A DNA stretch of 64,000 nucleotides from Actinomycetota bacterium. Lineage in GTDB: Bacteria; Actinomycetota; UBA4738; HRBIN12. Position numbers and translations under genes: made by a program. Where the stretch lies: contig BPGL01000002.1 of assembly GCA_026003015.1 (NCBI GenBank), positions 62,001-126,000 of the forward strand, given 5' to 3'. Shown here piece by piece: positions 15,456 to 24,978 of this stretch (positions are counted from its first letter, which is position 1; each line of letters begins with the position of its first letter). A model generated the notes under the pieces. It was given only the letters and a program-made list of their open reading frames with translations. It was not told the DNA's origin and did no database searches.

Positions 15456-16730
15456 CTAGGCGCGCGGCTCCAGCACCCGCAGTCGCTCCGGAAGGTAGGG
15501 GTGCAGGCGCTCCGGGAGCGCGACCGATCCGTCGGCCCGCTGGTGGTTCTCCAGGATCGCGATGAGGGTGCGGCCGATCGCGGTCGCGGTGCCGTTCAGC
15601 GTGTGGAGCACCTCGACGCTCCCGTCGGTTCGCCGGACGCGCGTGCGCAGACGGCGCGCCTGGTAGTCCGTGCAGTTCGAGCACGACGTCAGCTCCCGGT
15701 ATCGCTGCTGCCCGGGCAGCCAGACCTCGATGTCGTACTTCTTGGCCGCCGATCCGCCGAGATCGCCGGCCGCGATGTTCACCACGCGGAACGGCAGCTC
15801 GAGGTTGCCGATGATCCGCTCCTCGATCGCGACCATCCGCTCGTGGGTGTCCCACGAGGACTCCGGCGTCGTGAAGGCGAACATCTCGACCTTGTCGAAC
15901 TGGTGGACGCGGAACATCCCACCTAGGTCCTTGCCGTAGCTCCCGGCTTCACGCCGGAAGCACGTCGAGTACCCCGCGTACAGGCGCGGCAGGTCGGCCT
16001 CCTCGAGGATCTCGCCCATGTGGAACGCGGCGAGCGGCACCTCGCTCGTGCCGACGAGGTACAGCCCGTCCTGCTCGATCCGGTAGATGTTGACCTCATC
16101 GGTCGGCAAGAACCCGGTGCCGTACATCGCCTCCTCCCGCACGAGCACCGGGGGGATGACCGGCACGAAGCCCTCCTCGGCGAGGATGTCGAGGGCGTGG
16201 CGCATGAGGGCCAGCTGCACGAACACGAGATCGCCCAGCAGGTACACGAACCGCGAGCCACTGGCCCGCGCACCCCGCTCGGTGTCCAGGACGCCGAGCA
16301 GCGCGCCCAACGCGGTGTGGTCCCTCGGCTCGAAGTCGAACGCCGGCGGCGCGCCGTGGTTGCGCCGCACCTCGACCGCGTCCTCGTCGGTGAACCCGTC
16401 GGGGGCGCTGTCGTGCGGCACGTTCGGCGTCGCCGCCAGGAGCTCGTCGAGCGCCGACCCCGCCGCCTCGAGCTCGGGCTCGAGGCGTTTCAGGTCGGCC
16501 GACACCGCCGCTACGCGCTCGATCAACCGGGCGCGCTCCTCGTCGGCCGCCGCTCCGATCTCCTTCGACAGCCGATTCTGCTCGGCGCGCAGCTCCTCGA
16601 CCCGCCGGACGAGCTCGCGCCGCCGCTCGTCGGCGGCGAGGATCCGATCGACTGCGTCGGCGAGGTTCCGGCGAGCGAGCCCGGCGCGGAACCGCTCGGG
16701 GTCGTCGCGGATCGCTCGGACGTCGAGCAT
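15456..16730 (-). CDS. serS: Seryl-tRNA synthetase
   Basis: Charges tRNA-Ser in the cytoplasm; class II synthetase, 424 residues. The N-terminal ~110 residues form the long antiparallel coiled-coil arm that grips the long variable loop of tRNA-Ser. The core shows LVGTSEVPLAAFH, motif 2 STCFRREAGSYGKDLGGMFR and motif 3 NGTATAIGRTLIAILENHQ. The start ATG directly follows the bactofilin stop codon (TAGATG), so it sits last in the DUF4446-bactofilin-serS unit. Confidence 0.98.
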   Translation of the reverse strand: MLDVRAIRDDPERFRAGLARRNLADAVDRILAADERRRELVRRVEELRAEQNRLSKEIGAAADEERARLIERVAAVSADLKRLEPELEAAGSALDELLAATPNVPHDSAPDGFTDEDAVEVRRNHGAPPAFDFEPRDHTALGALLGVLDTERGARASGSRFVYLLGDLVFVQLALMRHALDILAEEGFVPVIPPVLVREEAMYGTGFLPTDEVNIYRIEQDGLYLVGTSEVPLAAFHMGEILEEADLPRLYAGYSTCFRREAGSYGKDLGGMFRVHQFDKVEMFAFTTPESSWDTHERMVAIEERIIGNLELPFRVVNIAAGDLGGSAAKKYDIEVWLPGQQRYRELTSCSNCTDYQARRLRTRVRRTDGSVEVLHTLNGTATAIGRTLIAILENHQRADGSVALPERLHPYLPERLRVLEPRA

Positions 16731-17216
16731 CTACGCGTTCACCCGGCTCGGCTCGCTCGGCTGACGTCGCTCCGAGCCCGCCTGCCCCTGCTCGCTCTTG
16801 CCCGGCGGCGTGCCGGCGGCGCTGTCCATGATGCTCTGCCCGTGGAACACGCCGCCCTCTTCCACGACGAGCGTCTTGGAGGTGATGTCGCCGTCGATCC
16901 TTCCTCCCCGGGCCAGGTGCGCCTTACCCTTGACCACGATGGTCCCGCGGAAGCGTCCGGCCACGCTCACGTTCTGCGCGCGGATGTCCGCCTCGACCTG
17001 GCTCTGCGGGGACAGCACGACGTCTCCCTCGGCGCTGATCTGGCCCTTGACCTGTCCGTCGATCCGCAGGCTCCCCGCCGACACGACGGTGCCCTCCAGG
17101 CGCGCACCGGCGCCCACCACCGTAACCTCCCCGTTGTCCGCCACCGTCCTCTCCCTTCCGCGCGCGTCGAGCGTCGCCGGCAACGCCTCGTCCGCGTCGT
17201 CACGTCGCCAGATCAC
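16731..17216 (-). CDS. Bactofilin-family cytoskeletal protein
   Basis: A 161-residue protein of the bactofilin (DUF583) family, which polymerises into filaments that organise the cell envelope or other complexes. The middle ~100 residues are a right-handed beta-helix of short turns with repeating G-x-hydrophobic pattern (VVGAGARLEGTVVSAGSLRI, ISAEGDVVLSPQSQVEADIR, KAHLARGGRIDGDI). Flexible charged tails flank it, as is typical. There is no transmembrane segment. The start GTG overlaps the DUF4446 stop (GTGA) and the stop abuts serS. Confidence 0.93.
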   Translation of the reverse strand: MIWRRDDADEALPATLDARGRERTVADNGEVTVVGAGARLEGTVVSAGSLRIDGQVKGQISAEGDVVLSPQSQVEADIRAQNVSVAGRFRGTIVVKGKAHLARGGRIDGDITSKTLVVEEGGVFHGQSIMDSAAGTPPGKSEQGQAGSERRQPSEPSRVNA

Positions 17217-17698
17217 CTCTGCGCCCCCGTCGGCTCCTTGTGCTCGGCCATGGCTTGTCGGATCGCCTCCTCTTCCTCGAGCGAGAGGTTGTGTGAGCTC
17301 GTCCCGCCGACGACCGGCTTGGCGTACACGCGGGTGTCCTGGCGACCGTTGATCGACGTCAGGACGATCCCCGTTCCGTGGTCGTCGAGCAGAGCACAGG
17401 AGAACGAGAGTCGACCCCCGACGTCCTCGAACGCGTCGTAGCGCACGAGCGCGACGCGCCGAACGCTGCCGTCGATCAGCACCTGCTGGCGACGGTCGGC
17501 GCTGTGGAGGGCTCGCACCGAGCGCTCAAGGTCATCGATCCGCTCGAGGAGGGCGCCGACGGCCTCCTCCCCCGTGCTCACCTCCGCCTCACCGCCGACA
17601 CGCCGACCGCTGCCCGTGATCGAGAACAGCACGGCCAGCACGGCGAGGCCGAGCGCGATCAGCACCAGGAGCGTGAGCGTGTCGTTCGAAAAGGTCAT
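17213..17698 (-). CDS. DUF4446 family membrane-anchored protein
   Basis: A 161-residue protein with one N-terminal transmembrane helix (LTLLVLIALGLAVLAVLFSI). A helical linker and a conserved domain follow, with VRRVALVRYDAFEDVGGRLS, FSCALLDDHGTGIVLTSING and YAKPVVGGTSSHNLSLEEEE. These blocks match DUF4446 as I know it; the function is uncharacterised. It is first in a unit with bactofilin and serS, with a TATACT -10 box 30 bases upstream. The pairing with bactofilin suggests an envelope or cytoskeleton role, but that is inference. Confidence 0.85.
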   Translation of the reverse strand: MTFSNDTLTLLVLIALGLAVLAVLFSITGSGRRVGGEAEVSTGEEAVGALLERIDDLERSVRALHSADRRQQVLIDGSVRRVALVRYDAFEDVGGRLSFSCALLDDHGTGIVLTSINGRQDTRVYAKPVVGGTSSHNLSLEEEEAIRQAMAEHKEPTGAQR

Positions 17699-17727
17699 CG
17701 ACGCATCTGCTCCCCCGGGAGGGCCGA

Positions 17728-17733
17728 AGTATA
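17728..17733 (-). promoter_or_regulatory. -10 box (TATACT) of the DUF4446-bactofilin-serS operon
   Basis: TATACT on the minus strand lies about 30 bases before ATG 17698. The leader contains a GGGGGAG ribosome-binding site, so this operon is not leaderless. Confidence 0.6.
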
Positions 17734-17761
17734 CGACGGGTGCCCCGGCCGCCGGCGGCCG

Positions 17762-18708
17762 TCACTGCACGTCGCGGGCGGTGAACGACCACAGGGCGAG
17801 CGCCCCGAGGATCGCGGCCCACCCCAGGAGCACGAACCAGGCCTCGCCCGGGGTCCGAAGGACGACCGCGCGGACCTCGTACCCGGCGCCGTCGCCGAGG
17901 TACGCGACGATCGGCCGCTCGCTGATGGCGGCGACGGCGTTCCGCACGAGGAGCCACGCCTGGGTTCGGACCAGGAGGCTCGCCCCGAACCCCTCCACCC
18001 CGACCAGGTAGAGGAACAGGGCGCCCAGCGCCGACACGGTCGAGCGCCCGACCGTGGCGAGCGACAGGGCGATCCCGCCGAACAGAGCCGCCACGCCCGC
18101 GGTGCGCATCGCGACCCCAACCGCCTGCGCCAGCCAGTCGGGGGGCGCTCCCTGCGTGGACCCCCGCAGGGCGACGCCGACCCGAACGAGCGCGATGAGC
18201 AGCCCCTGGAGCACGAGCGCGATCACGGCGATCGCGACGAACGCGACGATCGCGCGCACGGCCAGCAGGCGGACGCGCCGAGGCTCCCACGTCAGAAGGG
18301 TCGAGATCGCACCGCTGGACCAGTCGGCCCCGCCGAGGGAGGCGCCGAGCACGACGCCGCTGGCGACGACGATCGACGCGATCCCCTCGAGCAGGCTGCT
18401 GAGCCCGCGCAGACGAAGCTGCGGCGGCTGGACCTCGTAGAACTCGCGACGGACCGTGTCGCGGCAGTACGCCTCGAGCGAGGGGTACTCCGGCGGCAGC
18501 TCGCCGGCGGGCAGGAACCGCCCGTCGAGGCAGGCCTGCAGGTCCGCGAGGTAGGCGGGCGGCGGCGGCCCGGAAGGCGCGACCGGCGGGTGGCTGCGGG
18601 CGGTCGCGATCCCGACCCCGACGACGGTCGCGACCGAGCCGGCGACGAGCACGAGCCACGGCAACCGCCGTGAGCGAGCTCGGAGCCACTCCGATCGCCA
18701 CAGACCCT

Positions 18709-18712
<4 letters not shown>
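17762..18712 (-). CDS. ABC-2 type exporter permease subunit
   Basis: A 316-residue polytopic membrane protein. An N-terminal helix (LPWLVLVAGSVATVVGVGI) is followed by a ~100-residue extracytoplasmic loop holding two Cys (LQACLDG, EAYCRDT). Further helices form the membrane core (IASIVVASGVVLGASLGGA, IVAFVAIAVIALVLQGLLIA, GVAALFGGIALSLATVG, EAWFVLLGWAAILGALALW). GTG 18712 overlaps the stop of the upstream ATPase gene (GTGA). The pair forms an ABC transporter of the NatA/BcrA drug or lipid export kind; the substrate is unknown. Confidence 0.85.
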
Positions 18713-19632
<920 letters not shown>

Positions 19633-19659
19633 GTCGGACGCGAGCCTACCCCGGCGAGG

Positions 19660-19745
<86 letters not shown>

Positions 19746-19826
19746 GTGGGACGATGGTAGCAGTGGCGTTCCCGGACCGGGCCGCCCGCCGCGGGCGCCG
19801 ATCCGGGCCGCCCGGGGACCCCGGAG

Positions 19827-19832
19827 TAGGAT
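19827..19832 (+). promoter_or_regulatory. -10 box (TAGGAT) of the fhaA-pknB operon
   Basis: TAGGAT lies 39 bases before GTG 19872 and is the best -10 match ahead of the seven-gene kinase and peptidoglycan cluster. Confidence 0.45.
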
Positions 19833-19871
19833 GGGACCACGACGCGTGACCGACCCCGCGCGTCGATCCGC

Positions 19872-20558
19872 GTGCCGAACCTCCGCGACTTCGAACGCCG
19901 GCTCGGGGGCCTCGTGGAGGGCCTCTTCTCGAAGACCTTCCGCAGCAGCGTGCAGCCCGTGGAGCTCGCGCGGCGCGTGGTCCGCGAGCAGGACGCCGGC
20001 CGCCAGGTCGGGGTCTCCGAGGTCTGGGCCCCGAACCGTTTCGAGATCGCGCTGTCCCCCGAGGACATGCGCCGCTACGAGCACGCCGTCTCGGCCCTCG
20101 TCGCAGAGCTCGCGACGATCGTCCGCGAGAACGCGGCCGAGCGCGGTTACGGGCTCGTCGGCCCGCCCCAGATCGAGCTCGTCGCCGACGAGCGGCTGGG
20201 CCGAGGCGACATCGAGGTGCGCGCGAGCCTCGTCGAGGGGGCCGAGCCCCAACCCGAGCCCGACCGTCGGGCCCGAGCCGCGCTCGTCGTGCACGAGGAC
20301 GGCTCGCCGCGGGTCGTGCCCCTCGACCGCGACGTCCTCACGATCGGTCGCCTCCCGGAGTGCGACCTCGTGCTGCGCGATCGGGGCGCGTCGCGACGGC
20401 ACGCGGAGCTCCGCAGGCGTGGTGGGGACTGGGTCCTGACCGACCTCGGCTCGACGAACGGCACCAGGCTCAACGGCGCCGCGATCCAGAGCCGGCCCCT
20501 CTGCGACGGGGACCGCATCACGATCGGCACGACGCTCCTCGAGTTCCGGGCCGGCTGA
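19872..20558 (+). CDS. fhaA: FhaA-like protein (DUF3662 domain plus FHA domain)
   Basis: A 228-residue cytoplasmic protein. The N-terminal ~120 residues match DUF3662 (FERRLGGLVEGLFSKTFRSS, ELARRVVREQD, APNRFEIALSPED). A C-terminal FHA domain follows (LTIGRLPECDLVL, GASRRHAELRRRGG, WVLTDLGSTNGTRLNG), which binds phosphothreonine. In mycobacteria FhaA binds kinase-phosphorylated partners of peptidoglycan synthesis. The linker between the domains is much shorter than in mycobacterial FhaA. First gene of fhaA-fhaB-pstP-rodA-pbpA-pknB; GTG 19872 starts the conserved MPNLRDFERRL-type N-terminus. Confidence 0.93.
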   Translation: MPNLRDFERRLGGLVEGLFSKTFRSSVQPVELARRVVREQDAGRQVGVSEVWAPNRFEIALSPEDMRRYEHAVSALVAELATIVRENAAERGYGLVGPPQIELVADERLGRGDIEVRASLVEGAEPQPEPDRRARAALVVHEDGSPRVVPLDRDVLTIGRLPECDLVLRDRGASRRHAELRRRGGDWVLTDLGSTNGTRLNGAAIQSRPLCDGDRITIGTTLLEFRAG

Positions 20559-20559
20559 C

Positions 20560-21015
20560 ATGTTCGACGACGGCGTCACGCCCTTCGCGCTCTCGGCCCT
20601 CAAGTACGCGCTGTTCGCGCTGTTGTTCCTGTTCGTGTGGCGGTCCATGCGCTGGGTGGCGCGGGGCGTCGCCGTCGAGCCGGTCCCCCGCACGGCGCCC
20701 GCGCACGCCGGACCCGCCCGACCCGAGGCCGCCGCGCTCGTCGTCCAGCAGCCCGAGGACCGACGACCGCGCGTCGTGCCGCTGGACGCGAGCGTCGTGA
20801 TCGGACGCGCGCCCGAGTGCGAGCTGCGCCTGGACGACGCGTTCGTCTCCTCGCAACACGCCCGGATCTTCGCTCGCAACGGCGCGTGGTACGTGGAGGA
20901 CCTCGGTTCGACGAACGGCACCTTCGTCAACGAGCAGCGGCTCGGCGCTCCAGCGATGCTGCAGCCCGGCGACCGGATCCGCATCGGGCGCACGACCGTG
21001 GAGCTGCGCCGATGA
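20560..21015 (+). CDS. fhaB: FhaB/FipA-like membrane-anchored FHA protein
   Basis: A 151-residue protein. One N-terminal transmembrane helix (LKYALFALLFLFVWRSM) is followed by a Pro/Ala linker and an FHA domain (VVIGRAPECELRL, FVSSQHARIFARNG, WYVEDLGSTNGTFVNEQRLG). The GR, SSxH and STNGT phosphothreonine-binding residues are all present. In Actinobacteria the homologue is a kinase substrate and scaffold at the division site. It starts one base after fhaA and overlaps pstP by four bases (ATGA). Confidence 0.94.
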   Translation: MFDDGVTPFALSALKYALFALLFLFVWRSMRWVARGVAVEPVPRTAPAHAGPARPEAAALVVQQPEDRRPRVVPLDASVVIGRAPECELRLDDAFVSSQHARIFARNGAWYVEDLGSTNGTFVNEQRLGAPAMLQPGDRIRIGRTTVELRR

Positions 21016-22130
21016 AGGTCGCCGTCGGGGTCGCCACCGACGTCGGGCTCGTCCGGTCGGGCAACGAAGACGCGTTCCTCGTCGAGCCGCCGCTGTTCGC
21101 CGTCGCCGACGGGATGGGCGGTCACCGCGGCGGCGAGGTCGCCTCCCGCCTGGCGCTCGAGACGCTCGACGCCCTGCAACGCCGTGGGGTCGGCACGCTC
21201 GCCGACCGGGTCCGCGAAGCCAACCGCGTCGTGTTCGAGCGCTCGGTACGGGACCGTCGGGTCGCCGGCATGGGAACGACGCTCACGGCCGCCGAGATCG
21301 AGGGCGGCACCGCGCGGCTCGTCCACGTCGGCGACAGCCGCGCCTACCTCCTGCGGGCCGGCGCGATGCGGCGCCTGACCCGAGACCACACGCTCGTCGA
21401 CCAGATGGTCCGCGCCGGGGAGATCACCGAGGCCGAGGCCGAGGTCCATCCCCACCGCAACGTGCTCACGCGCGCGGTCGGCACCGAGCCCGACGTGGCC
21501 GTCGACGAGACGGAGCTCGGGCTGCTCGACGGGGACCGACTGCTGCTGTGCAGCGACGGGCTCACGGGGATGGTCCCCGAGGTGCAGATCCGCGCGATCC
21601 TCGAGGCCACCCCCGATCCCCAGGAGGCCGCCGACCGTCTCGTCCACGCGGCGAATCGCGCCGGAGGTCTCGACAACACCACCGTGGTCGTGATCGACGT
21701 GCGGGGCGTCGACGACCCGCCGGCCCCCTCCGGACCGGCCGCGGGATCGACGACCGCCGGCCCCGGGGTGGTGCGAGGCGTGGGGCTGCGCCGCGCGGTC
21801 CTCGCCGCGACCATCGTCCTGGTGGCCCTGGGCGGGGTGGGAGCGCTCGCGCGCGCCTGGATCGAGGACCGTTGGTACGTAGGGGTCGCCGACGGTCAGG
21901 TCGCGATCTACCGGGGGATCCCGGCGGAGGTCCTCGGGTTCCGGTTGTCGCGCGTGGAGGTGCGGACCGACATCTCCGCCGACGCGGCCCAGGCGTTGCC
22001 GCAGTACGCCGGCCTGAGCGAGGGGATCAACCAGGACGATCGCGCGGCGGCCGAGGCGCTCGTCGAGCGGATCGACGAGGACCTCCGCGTGCGGGCCGGT
22101 CAGGGGGATGCCACGCCGGAGGGCGGATGA
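21012..22130 (+). CDS. pstP: PP2C-family Ser/Thr protein phosphatase PstP
   Basis: A 372-residue membrane phosphatase that reverses PknB-type phosphorylation. The N-terminal PP2C domain shows metal-binding acidic motifs: RSGNEDAFLVE, VADGMGGHRGGEVAS, VHVGDSRAYLLR, LCSDGLTGMV and GGLDNTTVVVID. A Pro/Gly-rich linker leads to one transmembrane helix (AVLAATIVLVALGGVGALA) and a ~90-residue extracytoplasmic domain with YVGVADGQVAIYRGIP, which is conserved in actinobacterial PstP. ATG 21012 overlaps the fhaB stop. The kinase partner is pknB four genes on. Confidence 0.96.
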   Translation: MKVAVGVATDVGLVRSGNEDAFLVEPPLFAVADGMGGHRGGEVASRLALETLDALQRRGVGTLADRVREANRVVFERSVRDRRVAGMGTTLTAAEIEGGTARLVHVGDSRAYLLRAGAMRRLTRDHTLVDQMVRAGEITEAEAEVHPHRNVLTRAVGTEPDVAVDETELGLLDGDRLLLCSDGLTGMVPEVQIRAILEATPDPQEAADRLVHAANRAGGLDNTTVVVIDVRGVDDPPAPSGPAAGSTTAGPGVVRGVGLRRAVLAATIVLVALGGVGALARAWIEDRWYVGVADGQVAIYRGIPAEVLGFRLSRVEVRTDISADAAQALPQYAGLSEGINQDDRAAAEALVERIDEDLRVRAGQGDATPEGG

Positions 22131-23431
22131 GCACGACGGCGACGCTCCCGGCTCGGACCCGCACGGGGCTCGGGCTCCTCGTGCTCGCCTACCTCGCGTC
22201 GTTGCTCGCCTACGGGCTCGTCGGACTGGGCCTTCGGGGTCGGGTGCCGAACGACCTCGGCGCCTACGGGATCGGGCTCGCGGCGGCGTTCGTCGGGGGG
22301 TGGCTCGCGATCCGCTGGCTCGCGCCGAGGGCCGACCCGGTCCTGTTCCCCGTCGCGGCGCTGCTCGGAGGGATCGGGCTCGCGATGCTGTACCGGCTGC
22401 GGCCGACGGTCGCCGGCGAGCAGGCGACGTGGTTCGTGCTCGGGGTGGCCGCGTTCGTCGCCGTGCTGTTCGTGATCCGGGACCACCGCCAGCTCGACGC
22501 CTACACCTACACGATCGGCCTGGGCGGCCTCGTCCTGCTGCTCCTGCCGATCGTGCCGGGGATCGGCCACGAGGAGAACGGCGCACGCCTGTGGGTGCAG
22601 CTCGGTCGGTTCCAGTTCCAGCCGGCGGAGTTCGGGCGGATCCTGATCGTGATCTTCCTGTCGTCCTACCTCGCCGGCAGGAGGGAGCTGCTCGCCGCCG
22701 GGATCGGGCGCTTCGGATCGCCTCGGGCGAAGGATCTCGGACCGCTCCTGCTCGCGTGGGGGGCTTCGCTCGCCGTACTGTTCCTCCAGAAGGACCTCGG
22801 CGCCTCCCTCCTGCTGTTCGGCGTGTTCGTCGTGATGCTGTGGGTCGCCACCGGGCGGTGGCCCTACCTCGCGATCGGGATCGCCCTGTTCGCGCTCGGC
22901 GCCTGGATCGGCTACTCGGCCTTCGCCCACGTTCAAGCCCGGGTCGACATCTGGCTGCACGCGCTCGAGCCCGACAAGGTTCACTCGTTCGGCTACGGCC
23001 AGCTCGCGCAGAGCTGGTTCGCCCTCGCGAGCGGCGGCCTGGTTGGGACCGGCCTCGGCCAGGGCTCGCCCGACCTGATCCCCTTCGTGGCCTCCGACTT
23101 CATCTTCTCGGCGATCGGTGAGGAGCTCGGGTTGCTCGGAACCACGGCCGTGCTCCTGCTGTACCTGGCGCTCATCGGGCGGGGGCTCCGGGTGGGGCTC
23201 GAGCGGTCGGATGCGTTCGGGACGCTCCTCGCGATCGGGCTCACGACCACCCTCGCGCTACAGACCTTCGTGATCGTGGGCGGCGTGACGCGCCTGATCC
23301 CGCTCACCGGCCTGCCGCTACCGCTCGTGTCCTACGGCGGCACGAGCCGGATCGCCACGATGGTCGCCCTCGCGCTCCTCGTGCGCGTGTCGGCGGGCCC
23401 ATGGGTCCGCACCCGGGACCGGGAGCGCTGA
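22127..23431 (+). CDS. rodA: FtsW/RodA/SpoVE-family peptidoglycan glycosyltransferase
   Basis: A 434-residue SEDS-family polytopic membrane protein that polymerises lipid II, working with a class B penicillin-binding protein. About ten hydrophobic helices are visible. The conserved segments ENGARLWVQLGRFQFQPAEF (catalytic Asp loop region), FLQKDLGASLL, GYGQLAQSWFALASGGLVG and PLPLVSYGGTSR are present. It pairs with pbpA immediately downstream (TGATG overlap) and overlaps pstP (ATGA). From the actinobacterial locus, RodA is the better name, but FtsW cannot be excluded by sequence reading alone. Confidence 0.93.
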   Translation: MSTTATLPARTRTGLGLLVLAYLASLLAYGLVGLGLRGRVPNDLGAYGIGLAAAFVGGWLAIRWLAPRADPVLFPVAALLGGIGLAMLYRLRPTVAGEQATWFVLGVAAFVAVLFVIRDHRQLDAYTYTIGLGGLVLLLLPIVPGIGHEENGARLWVQLGRFQFQPAEFGRILIVIFLSSYLAGRRELLAAGIGRFGSPRAKDLGPLLLAWGASLAVLFLQKDLGASLLLFGVFVVMLWVATGRWPYLAIGIALFALGAWIGYSAFAHVQARVDIWLHALEPDKVHSFGYGQLAQSWFALASGGLVGTGLGQGSPDLIPFVASDFIFSAIGEELGLLGTTAVLLLYLALIGRGLRVGLERSDAFGTLLAIGLTTTLALQTFVIVGGVTRLIPLTGLPLPLVSYGGTSRIATMVALALLVRVSAGPWVRTRDRER

Positions 23432-24957
23432 TGCAGCGCCAGATCCGACGCCTGGGCCTCAGCTTCGTCGGGTTGTTCGCGCTCCTGTTCGCGCAGGTGT
23501 CCTACATCCAGGTCTTCGCCGCCGACCGGATCGTCGCGATGCCGGGCAACGCGACCCGCCAGATCCGGGCCGAGTTCGAGGTTCAGCGCGGCGCGATCCT
23601 CGCCGCCGATCGGCGCACCGTGCTCGCCCGAAGCGTCGAGGAGCCGCGTCGCAGCGTCTACCGGTTCCGCCGGGAGTACCCGCACGGTGAGCTCTACGCG
23701 CACATCACCGGCTTCTACTCGCGGATCTACGGTCGGGCGGGCATCGAGCAGGCGTTCAACGCCTACCTGGCCGGCACGGCCCCCGAGCTCGCGGTCTCCA
23801 ACGTGGCCGACCTCATCCTCGGTCGCCCCAAGCAGGGCGCCACGGTCTACACGACGATCGTGCCGCGGCTGCAGGAAGCCGCGCGCCGTGGACTCGCGGG
23901 GCTGCGAGGTGCGGTCGCGGCCGTCGACCCGCGCACCGGCGACCTCCTCGCCGCCTACTCGACGCCGGGGTTCGACCCCAACGACCTGTCGAGCGGAACC
24001 GACGAGGAGATCCGTCGCGCGTGGGCGCGACTCGTCAACGACCCCCAGCGACCGCTCACGTCGAAGGCGATGCAGGAGCTCTACCTGCCGGGGTCGACCT
24101 TCAAGCTCGTAACCGCCTCGGCCGCCCTCGAGGCGGGCTTCGGCCCGGAGTCGCTGTGGCCGAACCCGCGCGTGCTCGATCTCGCGACGACCGACGACGA
24201 TCTGGAGAACTTCGGCGGATCGCTGTGCGCCGGCGGCGTCGCCCGGGTCTCGTTGCGGCGTGCGTTCCAGGAATCGTGCAACGTGACCTTCGGGGAGATC
24301 GGCCTCGAGCTCGGCGCGCAGGCGTTGGCCGACCAGGCCATCGCCTACGGGTTCTGCCCGACCCTGCCGCCGGAGCGCACCGACTGCGCAGAGCCCGCGA
24401 TCGACTCACCGCTGCCGTTCGAGAACGGCCGGTTCCCCGCCCCGCCGTACTTCGAGCGGCGCGTTCCGGCGATCGCGTACTCGGCCGTGGGGCTCGACAA
24501 CGTCCTCACGAACCCGCTGCACCTAGCGCTCATCGCCGGTGCGATCGCCAACGGCGGCGACCTGATGGCCCCCCGCGTCGTCACGTCGGTGCGCGACGCG
24601 CAGGGCAGGGTCGTCCGCTCCTTCGATCCGGAGATCGCCGGGCGTCCGATCTCCCCAACGACCGCGCGACGGATGACCGACCTGATGCTCGCCGTGACGC
24701 AGGGCGGCACGGCCTCGAGCACCTTCGCCGGGTTCCCGATCCCGGTGGCCGGCAAGACCGGCACCGCGACCAACGGCGAGGGACGGCCGCCGAACGCCTG
24801 GTTCGCGGCCTTCGCGCCGGCCGGCACGGCGCAGACGCCCCGGATCGCAGTAGCGGTTATCGTCCTTGACGGCGGGGACCTGGGGAACGAGGCAACCGGC
24901 GGACGGGTCGCGGCGCCGATCGCCCGCGACCTGATCGCCGCCTACCTCGGGGGATGA
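23431..24957 (+). CDS. pbpA: Class B penicillin-binding protein (PbpA)
   Basis: A D,D-transpeptidase that cross-links peptidoglycan outside the membrane; 508 residues. A short cytoplasmic tail and one transmembrane anchor (LGLSFVGLFALLFAQVSYI) are followed by a dimerisation domain. The transpeptidase domain carries the three signature motifs: SxxK in LPGSTFKLVTA, SxN in FQESCNVTF and KTG in VAGKTGTATN. ATG 23431 overlaps the rodA stop. It is the PBP partner of the adjacent SEDS glycosyltransferase and probably a target of PknB-dependent control. Confidence 0.96.
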   Translation: MQRQIRRLGLSFVGLFALLFAQVSYIQVFAADRIVAMPGNATRQIRAEFEVQRGAILAADRRTVLARSVEEPRRSVYRFRREYPHGELYAHITGFYSRIYGRAGIEQAFNAYLAGTAPELAVSNVADLILGRPKQGATVYTTIVPRLQEAARRGLAGLRGAVAAVDPRTGDLLAAYSTPGFDPNDLSSGTDEEIRRAWARLVNDPQRPLTSKAMQELYLPGSTFKLVTASAALEAGFGPESLWPNPRVLDLATTDDDLENFGGSLCAGGVARVSLRRAFQESCNVTFGEIGLELGAQALADQAIAYGFCPTLPPERTDCAEPAIDSPLPFENGRFPAPPYFERRVPAIAYSAVGLDNVLTNPLHLALIAGAIANGGDLMAPRVVTSVRDAQGRVVRSFDPEIAGRPISPTTARRMTDLMLAVTQGGTASSTFAGFPIPVAGKTGTATNGEGRPPNAWFAAFAPAGTAQTPRIAVAVIVLDGGDLGNEATGGRVAAPIARDLIAAYLGG

Positions 24958-24978
24958 GGTGAGGATGGGAGCGACGAC